A stretch of 64,000 nucleotides of DNA from Planctomycetaceae bacterium. Lineage in GTDB: Bacteria > Planctomycetota > Phycisphaerae > Phycisphaerales > SM1A02. The notes beneath the pieces were generated by a model. It saw nothing but the letters and a program-made list of their open reading frames with translations. It was not told the origin of the DNA and made no database searches. Positions 43,117-50,119 of the stretch are shown here, piece by piece. How positions within the stretch are numbered: position 1 is the first letter of the stretch; each line of letters starts with the position of its first letter. The stretch lies in the NCBI GenBank assembly GCA_021297795.1, contig JAJTGL010000002.1, positions 46,431 to 110,430 of the forward strand, in the 5' to 3' direction. The position numbers and the translations under genes were made by a program.

Positions 43117-43257
43117 GGTCGTTTCCGTGGTCCCGGCGCGGTGGTCGCACCGGAGAGGCGCGGATTGTACGGACGAAGCCCGAATCGCGCGGATTCCCCC
43201 GCGGGGATCGGACCGCGCGTCCTGCTCCCGACGCACGTGCGCCCGATGCACGTGCGC

Positions 43258-45915
43258 TCAGAACGGGATCTCGGCGGAGAACGAGAAGACCTGGGTCTCG
43301 TCGCTCTCCTCCTTCACGAGGGGCACCGCGAAGTCGAAGGCAAGCGGAGCCGGGCCGAACTGCGGGATGTAGAGCCGCACGCCCATGCCGATCGCGACGC
43401 GGTACTGGTCGAGGCCGACGTCGTCGGTGACGGTGCCCGAGTCGACGAAACCGACCATCGAGAGCGTGCTGCCGAAGACGGGCTGCTCGTACTGTGCGCC
43501 GGCGAAGAACATCCACAGGCCGCCGACGGGATCGTCGGCGGTGGTGAGCGGGTCGATGTTCTGCTGCGACTTGGGGCTGATCGTGCGGAACTCGAAGCCG
43601 CGGAAGGTGCGGCCGCCGAGGTAGAACCGCTCGTAGACCGGCGCGTCGTCGCCGAGGATGTAGCCGACGTCGGTCGAGAGGCGCAGCGTCGAGCGGCGGC
43701 CGAGGAAATCCTCGCTGACCGTGAAGAACTGCGTGTAGCCGCCGCGGAACACCGTGAACGGATCGATGTCGTCGAAGCTGACGAACTGCGTGACCGCGAG
43801 GTCGAGCGCGCTGCCCCGGCTCGGCCGGAACTGGCGGTCGACGTCGGTGCGCTTCACGAACATCCCCGTCGAGATGTAGTTGGCCGGTCCCTTGTCGTCG
43901 GCCACCTCGACCGGCGTGTCGGGATCGAACCCGCTGAGCTCGACCCAGGTGTACGCGCCGGTGACGCCGACGCTCCAGAAGTCGCCGAGCTTGCGCGAGA
44001 TCGAGAGCGGCGTCGAGGCGCGGTTCTCGTCGTAGTCCTCGTAGATCCGGTAGCGGTAGAAGGGCGACACGCGGAAGGCGTAGTCGGTCTCGAGGAGGTG
44101 CGGCTCGAGGAAGTCGAGGCTGAAGTTCGAGACCTCGTTGCCGGGCGCGATCGTCATCTGGAACTGCTGGCCGGCACCGCGGAACGCGCGGCCCGCGACG
44201 AGCTCGTCGAAGGTCTCGGGCGTATCGGCGATGTCGAAGTTCCTCTGCGCGACGCTGAACTGGCCGAAGACACCGGAGTCGGTTCCGAGGCCGACGCCGA
44301 AGTTGATGCTGCCGGTGTTGCGCTCCTTCACCTCGGCGAGAATGTCGCGCACCTCGCTGCGCACGTCCTTTCGGACTGCCGCTTCCGTCGCGAGCTGCTT
44401 GACATCCTCGGCGCGCTTCTCGCCCGTCGCGGCCTCGCCCGCGGCGGCTTCCGCAGCGCGCTCACCCTCCGCCGCCTTCTCGCCCTCGGTCTCGGTGCCG
44501 GTCGCCTGCGGCGTGTCCAGTGCGTCCTGCTCGTCCGGTCGCGGGCGCTGCACGGTGATGCGCACCTCGTTGAAGAGCTGCGACGCGCGCACGCGGCGCT
44601 CGGAGTTCTCGATCTCGCGGCCATCGAGCACGCGTCCGGGCTGGATGCGCACGAGGCGACGCACGACCTTGTCCTTCGTGAGGAAGTTGCCCTGGATGTT
44701 CACGAGGCCGGCGATCGTGCGCGGGCCCTCGCGCAGGCTGAGCAGCAGGTCGACCTCCGGCTCGGCGCCGACGCGGACCGTGCGGTGGTTGACGTCGACA
44801 TCCACGTGGCCGAGGAGGAAGTAGGCGTCGCGCACGCTCGCGATGCTCTTGTCGATCTTGTAGCGCGAGTAGATGTCGCCGCGGTGGATGAAGAGCAGCC
44901 CTTCGATCTGCACGGGATCGAGCACGCCGAGCGGCTTGGGGCCTTCGGCGCCCATGCCCTCGATCACGACCTCGCGCAGACGGTAGCGGCGTCCCTCGCT
45001 CACGACGAAGACGACCTTGGCCTCCTTCGAGTCGGACGAGATCTCGACGCGACGGTCGACGCGCACATCCACGAAGCCGCGGTCCTTGTAGAACTTGTCG
45101 AGCGCCGCCACGTCGTCGACGAGTCGGTCCTCGTCGAGCTCGCCCTTGCCGAAGAGCGGCACCGCGGTGCCGGTCTTGATCTCGGAGGAGAGCTCCTTCG
45201 CCTCGAAACTCTCGTTTCCGACGAAGAGGATCTCCTTCACCTTGACGCGCGGACCCTCGACGATGCGAAGGATCAGGATTCCCGAGTCCTTCAGCAGGTT
45301 CTCGTCGACCGTGACCTCGGCGAGGTAGTGGCCGCGCTTGCGGTAGAGATCCTTGATGCGCGTGACCGACTGCTCGAGGAGGAAGTCGTCGCGCGGACCG
45401 CCGGCGTAGAGCGGGATCGCCTTGCGCAGCTCCTGGTCGCTGATGAGCTTGTTGCCGACGACCTGGAGGTCGCGCACGATCGGCTGCTCGACGAGCACGT
45501 AGGTGAGCTCGACCGAGCCGTCGGGGAGGACCGTCGCGATCGCGTCGACGGTGTCGAACTGTCCGAGGCGGTACAGCGTCGATACGTCGATGCGCACGGC
45601 CTGCGCCTCGAAGGGCTGGCCGGCGGCGACGCGGATGTTGTTGAGGATCTCGCGTTCGGTGACGCGCTCGAGTCCCTTGAAGACGACCTTCGAGATCGGG
45701 CGGTCCGCGAGGGTCTCGTCGTCAAGCGCGGCGACCTGCGCCGCCACGGGCGCGGCAAGCGCGACCGCGAGGGCGAGCGGCGCGAGCGCAAGCAGGCTTC
45801 GCGTCCGCAGGACGCCGAGGATGGGCGCGCGTACGGACGAACGTTGCGTCCGCGGGTGCGCGGAGTGGCACCCGGCATCCTTCGCATCGATCGGTTCGCG
45901 ACCATCCGGCGACAT
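43258..45915 (-). CDS. bamA: Outer-membrane protein assembly factor BamA
   Basis: The 885-residue protein starts at ATG 45915 with a long N-region before the signal helix (SLLALAPLALAVALAAPVAA). Five POTRA domains span about 70-530: ISKVVFKGLERVTEREILNN, VRDLQVVGNKLISDQELRKA, VKEILFVGNESFEAKELSSE, YRLREVVIEGMGAEGPKPLG, IAGLVNIQGNFLTKDKVVRR. POTRA5 holds an insertion of about 60 Ala/Glu-rich residues (about 460-522). The beta-barrel starts TGSINFGVGLGTDSGVFG; loop 6 has GGRTFRGFEF (family: VRGF/Y) and the last strand ends FSAEIPF, a usual C-terminal aromatic. BamA folds and inserts outer-membrane barrels. It heads the leftward envelope cluster. Confidence 0.94.
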   Translation of the reverse strand: MSPDGREPIDAKDAGCHSAHPRTQRSSVRAPILGVLRTRSLLALAPLALAVALAAPVAAQVAALDDETLADRPISKVVFKGLERVTEREILNNIRVAAGQPFEAQAVRIDVSTLYRLGQFDTVDAIATVLPDGSVELTYVLVEQPIVRDLQVVGNKLISDQELRKAIPLYAGGPRDDFLLEQSVTRIKDLYRKRGHYLAEVTVDENLLKDSGILILRIVEGPRVKVKEILFVGNESFEAKELSSEIKTGTAVPLFGKGELDEDRLVDDVAALDKFYKDRGFVDVRVDRRVEISSDSKEAKVVFVVSEGRRYRLREVVIEGMGAEGPKPLGVLDPVQIEGLLFIHRGDIYSRYKIDKSIASVRDAYFLLGHVDVDVNHRTVRVGAEPEVDLLLSLREGPRTIAGLVNIQGNFLTKDKVVRRLVRIQPGRVLDGREIENSERRVRASQLFNEVRITVQRPRPDEQDALDTPQATGTETEGEKAAEGERAAEAAAGEAATGEKRAEDVKQLATEAAVRKDVRSEVRDILAEVKERNTGSINFGVGLGTDSGVFGQFSVAQRNFDIADTPETFDELVAGRAFRGAGQQFQMTIAPGNEVSNFSLDFLEPHLLETDYAFRVSPFYRYRIYEDYDENRASTPLSISRKLGDFWSVGVTGAYTWVELSGFDPDTPVEVADDKGPANYISTGMFVKRTDVDRQFRPSRGSALDLAVTQFVSFDDIDPFTVFRGGYTQFFTVSEDFLGRRSTLRLSTDVGYILGDDAPVYERFYLGGRTFRGFEFRTISPKSQQNIDPLTTADDPVGGLWMFFAGAQYEQPVFGSTLSMVGFVDSGTVTDDVGLDQYRVAIGMGVRLYIPQFGPAPLAFDFAVPLVKEESDETQVFSFSAEIPF

Positions 45916-45998
45916 CCGGCGCAGAATAGCGGTTCCGGGAAAGGTGCGCGTGGCGCGCGCGGTGGCGGGGCGGAAGCGGGACGGGTACCCTCCGCGCC

Positions 45999-47141
45999 AT
46001 GACGACCGCCACCGATCTCAAGCGCACGCCGTTCCACGCCCTCCATCTCGACCACAAGGCGAAGATGGTCGAGTTCGCGGGTTACGACATGCCGATCTCG
46101 TACGGCTCGATCATCGAGGAGCACAAGTGGTGCCGTGCGAGCGCCGGCTTCTTCGACGTGTCGCACATGGGCCGGCTCCGGTTCAGCGGACGGCACGCCC
46201 GTCGCTTCCTCGACCACGTGTGCACCCGCCAGATCTGCGGCATGCAGGCGGGCATGGTGCGGTACTCCCTGATCTGCAACGAGCGCGGCGGCGTTCGCGA
46301 CGACGTGCTCGTCTACTGCGTGGACGAGGACGAGTACCTGATGGTCTGCAACGCTTCCAACCGCCACAAGCTGCTGCAGCACTTCGCCGAGCGGAAGGGC
46401 CAGTTCGCCTTCAAGCTCGAGGACGAGACCGAGTCGACCGCGATGGTCGCGATCCAGGGTCCGAAGGCGATGGAGCTGATCTCGAGGATGTCCAGCACGA
46501 TCCCCACGATGAAGCGGTATCGCTTCATGGTGAAGAACCTCGTGGTGATCAAGCTCCTCGTCTCGCGCACGGGCTATACGGGCGAGGACGGCGTCGAGGT
46601 GATCCTGCCCTCGTCGATGGCGAAGCTCGCCCTCGGCATGGTGCTCAAGGACATGGGTGGCTCGACCAGCGTGGTGAAGCCGGTGGGCCTCGGTGCGCGC
46701 GACACGCTGCGCATGGAGGCGGGCATGCCGCTCTACGGCCACGAGATCACCGAGGACATCGACCCGGTCTCCGCCGGACTCGAGTTCGCGATCAAGTTCG
46801 ACAAGGGCATGACCGGCGGGCCGGACGACGAGCGCACCGGCACCTTCATCGGGCAGGAAGCGCTGCGGAAGATCAAGGCCGATGGACCCTCCAAGCGCCT
46901 GGTGGCGCTGTTCGTGGAGGGGCGTCGCTCGCCGCGGCAGGGGATGCAGGTCCTGCATGGTGGAAGCGTCGTCGGCGAGGTCACGAGTGGCTGCCTCTCG
47001 CCGACGCTCGACCGCGGCATCGCGATGGCCTACGTGCCGGCGGCGCTGGCTGCGGAAGGCACGGCGTTCGAGCTTGATCTCGCCGGCAAGGGCACCACGC
47101 CCGCGGCGGTGACGAAGCTGCCGTTCGTGAGCAATGTTTGA
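45999..47141 (+). CDS. gcvT: Glycine cleavage system T protein (aminomethyltransferase)
   Basis: The 380-residue protein matches GcvT: KRTPFHALHLDHKAKMVEFA, MPISYGSIIEEHKWCRASAG, FDVSHMGRLRFSGRHARRFL, LVSRTGYTGEDGVEVILPSS and GLGARDTLRMEAGMPLYGHE, the folate and catalytic core, followed by the C-terminal barrel (KRLVALFVEGRRSPRQGMQV). It passes the aminomethyl group from H protein to tetrahydrofolate, giving methylene-THF and ammonia. gcvH and gcvP are not in the window, and no glycine riboswitch is visible upstream. The TGA stop (47139-47141) lies in the first bases of the downstream repeat array. Confidence 0.93.
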   Translation: MTTATDLKRTPFHALHLDHKAKMVEFAGYDMPISYGSIIEEHKWCRASAGFFDVSHMGRLRFSGRHARRFLDHVCTRQICGMQAGMVRYSLICNERGGVRDDVLVYCVDEDEYLMVCNASNRHKLLQHFAERKGQFAFKLEDETESTAMVAIQGPKAMELISRMSSTIPTMKRYRFMVKNLVVIKLLVSRTGYTGEDGVEVILPSSMAKLALGMVLKDMGGSTSVVKPVGLGARDTLRMEAGMPLYGHEITEDIDPVSAGLEFAIKFDKGMTGGPDDERTGTFIGQEALRKIKADGPSKRLVALFVEGRRSPRQGMQVLHGGSVVGEVTSGCLSPTLDRGIAMAYVPAALAAEGTAFELDLAGKGTTPAAVTKLPFVSNV

Positions 47142-47542
47142 GCGCTCGCTGCGTGATTTGAGCGCTCGCAACCTGCTTCGCAACTTGCTCGCTTTCGCGT
47201 GGATGGCGCGTGTCTGAGCGCTCGCTGCGTGATTTGAGCGCTCGCAACCTGCTTCGCAACTTGCTCGCTTTCGCGTGGATGGCGCGTGTCCGAGCGCTCG
47301 CTGCGTGATTTGAGCGCCGCAACCTGCTTCGCAACTTGCTCGCTTTCGTGTTGATGCAGCTTGTCTGAGCGCTTGCAGCGTGATTTGAGTGCTCGCAAGC
47401 TGCTTCGCAACTTGCTCGCTTTCGTGTTGATGCAGCTTGTCCGAGCGCTTGCAGCGTGATTTGAGTGCTCGCAACCTGCTTCGCAACTTGCTCGCTTTCG
47501 CGTGGATGGCGCGTGTCCGAGCGCTTGCAGCGTGTTGCCGGT
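47140..47542 (+). repeat. Five tandem 76-bp repeats starting at the gcvT stop codon
   Basis: Full units begin at 47140, 47216, 47292 (75 bp, one base lost), 47367 and 47443, with a partial sixth at 47519. Each begins GAGCGCTCGCTGCGTGATTT and carries a core TGAGCGCTCGCAACCTGCTT followed by CGCAACTTGCTCGC. Units 3 and 4 share a variant end (GTGTTGATGCAGCTTGT). The palindrome AGCGCT and the hairpin TGC-TTC-GCA occur in each. Related sequence lies at 54137-54182 and 63752-64000. No ORF in it is credible. Confidence 0.95.
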
Positions 47543-47644
47543 CGACGAAGTCGACCGGGTGCCACGACCTCGCGCGCCGGAGGCGCGCGAGGTCGTGATC
47601 GCTCCGTGTTCCCAATGTCGCGAGACGCCGCGCGAAGCGCGGCG
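47538..47644. other. Cluster of three perfect hairpins
   Basis: Three stems lie in 107 bases. 47538-47558 is a 9-bp stem with a GAA triloop (CCGGTCGAC-GAA-GTCGACCGG). 47563-47597 is a 16-bp perfect stem with a GGA triloop (arm CACGACCTCGCGCGCC). 47626-47644 is an 8-bp stem with a GAA triloop (CGCCGCGC). They follow the gcvT repeat array. They may end or process transcripts, or be REP-like elements. Confidence 0.75.
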
Positions 47645-47773
47645 GTCCTCTCGCGCCGATCGCCGCTGCGTCGGCTCCCCTTGGCGTGACCAGACGACCG
47701 GCGCTTCGCGTCATCCCCCGTGGCTTGTGCGACGAGGCGACCACGGCCTGCGGCCGTTGGAGTTCGTCACGCC

Positions 47774-47813
47774 ATAAAAACACGGTCCCCCGCCTTGTGG
47801 GCGGGGGAGCCGT
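47774..47813 (-). terminator. Rho-independent terminator of the sigma factor gene
   Basis: Read leftward, the stem ACGGCTCCCCCGCC ... GGCGGGGGACCGT (47813-47782, one extra base in one arm) with a short ACAA-type loop is followed by TTTTTATGG from the A-tract at 47774-47780. It lies 55 bases after the leftward sigma-factor stop. This is the only classical stem plus U-tract in the window. Confidence 0.9.
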
Positions 47814-47868
47814 TCATCTTTCTCCGCGTCCGGAGACGATCCGGGGGGGAGTGGTTCTGGAAAGCGAC

Positions 47869-48879
47869 TCAGCCGATGCGCGCATCGCGGCGCGAGATCG
47901 GAATGGGTCGTGGCGAGGGCCGACGGGAATCGGACTCCGTCGTACGCGCATCCTGCCGCGATGGGTCGCGCTGGATCTCGCGCCGGCCGATGCGGCGGGG
48001 CTCGTCGGAGTCGTCCGACTCCTGCATGAGTTGCCGGAGGAAGCGCAGCGGTCGATCGTCGGTGATCTTCTGCTGGAGGCGACGCAGCGCCTCGACCTCG
48101 ATCTGTCGCACGCGCTCGCGCGTGAGCCCGACCTCGCGGCCGATCTGCTTCAGCGTGAGCGGTTCCTTGCCCTCGAGGCCGTAGCGCAGGCGGATGACGC
48201 GCGCGTCACGCTCGTCGATCTGCTCGAGGAGCTGCAGCACCAGCCGGAACTCCTCGCGCTTCGTGACCGTCTCCTCGGGCTTGCCGTTGCGATGGTCCTC
48301 GAAGAGTTCGTGCAGGTCGGGGCCGTCGCCGTGCTCGTTCGAGGGCGACTGGCTCGGGGCGTTGTAGGCCTTCACGGCGCGACGCACGACCACCAACTTG
48401 CGCACCGGGATCTTGAGGTCGTCGGCGAGTTCCTGGGTGGAGGGCTGGCGGCCGAGCTCTTCCTCGAGCCGGCGCGAGGCTTCCTTGCAACGGGCGATCA
48501 AGTCGACCATGTACGCCGGGATGTGGATCGGCTGGACGGCGTTGATGAGCGTGCGCTTGATGGCCTGCTTGATCCACCACGACGCGTAGGTCGAGAAACG
48601 GGCGCCCTGGGCCGGATCGAAGCCTTCGACCGCCCGGATCAGGCCGATGTTGCCTTCCTCGATCAGGTCGGCGAGCGACAGGCCGCGGTTCGCGTAGTTC
48701 TTCGAGATGGAGATCACCAGGCGCAGGTTTGCGCGGATCATCCGATCCTTCGACGCGAAGCAGTTGTCATTGATGATCTTCCAGCCGAGATCCTTCTCCT
48801 CCTCCGCGGTCAACAAGGGGACCTCGTTGATCTGGCGCAGGTAGAGCTGAAGGTCAGACTGCAAAGACGAACGACCCAT
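47869..48879 (-). CDS. Sigma-70 family RNA polymerase sigma factor (RpoD/SigA type)
   Basis: From ATG 48879 (MGRSSLQSDLQLYLRQINEV) the protein has 336 residues and lacks region 1.1. Region 1.2 is LQLYLRQINEVPLLTAEEEK. Region 2 includes NLRLVISISKNYANRGLSLA, DLIEEGNIGLIRAVEGFDPA and RFSTYASWWIKQAIKRTLIN. Region 3 includes RQPSTQELADDLKIP. Region 4.2 is LTLKQIGREVGLTRERVRQI. The first-group hallmarks are complete, so it should read standard -10/-35 promoters as a main or closely related sigma factor. The tail of about 50 residues after region 4 is Arg/Asp-rich and unlike RpoD. It is followed by a classical terminator. Confidence 0.9.
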   Translation of the reverse strand: MGRSSLQSDLQLYLRQINEVPLLTAEEEKDLGWKIINDNCFASKDRMIRANLRLVISISKNYANRGLSLADLIEEGNIGLIRAVEGFDPAQGARFSTYASWWIKQAIKRTLINAVQPIHIPAYMVDLIARCKEASRRLEEELGRQPSTQELADDLKIPVRKLVVVRRAVKAYNAPSQSPSNEHGDGPDLHELFEDHRNGKPEETVTKREEFRLVLQLLEQIDERDARVIRLRYGLEGKEPLTLKQIGREVGLTRERVRQIEVEALRRLQQKITDDRPLRFLRQLMQESDDSDEPRRIGRREIQRDPSRQDARTTESDSRRPSPRPIPISRRDARIG

Positions 48880-49393
48880 TGGAACCTCGCTTGGGGGACG
48901 AACACAAGTGGTCCAGCGATGGAGCGGTGGAGAGCCTTCGATCCGCGCGCGGGCGCTCGGACGGGGCTTCTCGCCTCTCAAGGGTTCCTGCCTCGGACGG
49001 TCGTCTGGATACTCGGGAAGCCTCCGCAGCCTCACGACTCCATGCCGACGCGTACCTCGGTGCCCTCTGGTCGTGCTGCGTCGAGTGGGCCTTCGCTGCA
49101 TGACGCAGCGCGGGCCGGATGCGCATCATGCGCTTCCGTCCCTGACAGCTCCCTCGACGCCGCACTTCCCTGTGGGCGGAACTCTCCGTGCGCATTGTGG
49201 TGTGGAGCCAGCCTCGGGCTCCTCCTCTCCGCGCACGCAACCTCTGGAACACAACCTCCGTCTGGTGCGTCGGCTCAGCCCAGCCGACGCTTGACAGCAT
49301 ATACAGCGCCTGCGAAACCTTGTGTTCGAATCGCAACGAGTGGTGCGAACTTTCCGTTTGGATGGGCCGATCCCACGGGTGGGACCGATCGCC
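48880..49393. other. 514-base divergent intergenic region
   Basis: No gene is supported between the sigma factor start and the rightward unknown gene. A TTGACA at 49291-49296 has no good -10 hexamer 16-18 bases on. The sequence is less GC-rich near 49290-49360, as expected around promoters, but no site could be fixed. Confidence 0.5.
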
Positions 49394-50086
49394 ATGAACG
49401 TCGACCTCGACCGCCTGCTCCGTGACTTCCCATACGAGCCAGGCCGCCTCAACGCCCGCCTGGTGCGGTTGGAGGACGGCCGGGAGGTGCTGCAGGTCCG
49501 CGTCGAGATGGGGCTCCTTCAGATGGAGGCGGCCGGTCGGCCCGACCGGAAGCCGATGCGGTTCGACCCCGCCGCCGCCATCCGGGCACCGATCGGGGCC
49601 GTCGAAGCGGCCGCGATCCGCCTCGAGCTCGTCCAGTACCAGCAGCGGGCGATCGCCTTCCTCGCGATCGGAGAGGCCCGTCGGGCGTTGGGGGATGCCG
49701 ATCAGGTGCTCGCCGCGTCTGCACATCTCGTCCGCTGGGCGCCCGAATCGGAGGTCGAGTGGGCCGAGGGGGCGAGGTTCTCGGCCATCGTCCTTCGGAC
49801 GCGGGCGGCTGCGGCGATGCTCGCGATGAGCGGCCGCGGCCGGGAGGCGGGCGCGATCATCGACGCAGGAATTGCGCTACTGCGGGACTCGGCCGAACGG
49901 AGCGGGATCGCCGAGCACTTCGATGCCCTTGGCGACGTCACCGCGCTGAAGGCCCTGCGCGACACGCTCGTGCCGCAACTGCCGCCCGCGCAGCGATCGG
50001 AGCTGGAGTCTCGGCTTCGTGCGGCGATCCAGAGCGAGAACTTCGAGCTCGCCGCGATCCTGCGCGACGAACTGCGGCTTCTCTGA
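49394..50086 (+). CDS. Unknown helical protein ending in a UVR-like motif
   Basis: From ATG 49394 (MNVDLDRLLRDFPYEPGRLN) the protein has 230 residues. A short beta part (ARLVRLEDGREVLQVRVEMG) is followed by TPR-like helices (YQQRAIAFLAIGEARRALGD, TRAAAAMLAMSGRGREAGAI). The last 20 residues, LRAAIQSENFELAAILRDEL, match the UVR (UvrB/UvrC contact) motif, also found in ClpC and McsA. The motif suggests pairing with another protein; function is unknown. The upstream frame start at 49322 is less likely, as the hydrophilic part before 49394 has no pattern. Confidence 0.7.
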   Translation: MNVDLDRLLRDFPYEPGRLNARLVRLEDGREVLQVRVEMGLLQMEAAGRPDRKPMRFDPAAAIRAPIGAVEAAAIRLELVQYQQRAIAFLAIGEARRALGDADQVLAASAHLVRWAPESEVEWAEGARFSAIVLRTRAAAAMLAMSGRGREAGAIIDAGIALLRDSAERSGIAEHFDALGDVTALKALRDTLVPQLPPAQRSELESRLRAAIQSENFELAAILRDELRLL

Positions 50087-50119
50087 CGGGGTTGCCCGCG
50101 TGATCGCGCGACCTCGGCG

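Noticed and set aside
45916..45998. Glycine riboswitch upstream of gcvT
   Set aside because: The 83-base gap is too short for even one aptamer and lacks the conserved core.
43141..46002. 953-residue rightward open frame opposite bamA
   Set aside because: It is antisense to a clear BamA and has no domain, hydrophobic pattern or start signal. Long antisense frames here follow from GC-rich codon use.
47140..47542. CRISPR array
   Set aside because: The units are head-to-tail with no unique spacers between them, 76 bp long, and no cas gene is present.
46981..47565. Reverse-strand frames through the 76-bp repeats (ESEQVAKQ-type peptides)
   Set aside because: The peptide repeats only mirror the DNA repeat and shift frame where one unit has lost a base.
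49291..49330. Sigma-70 promoter with TTGACA at 49291
   Set aside because: The bases 16-18 downstream (GAAACC region) do not resemble TATAAT.
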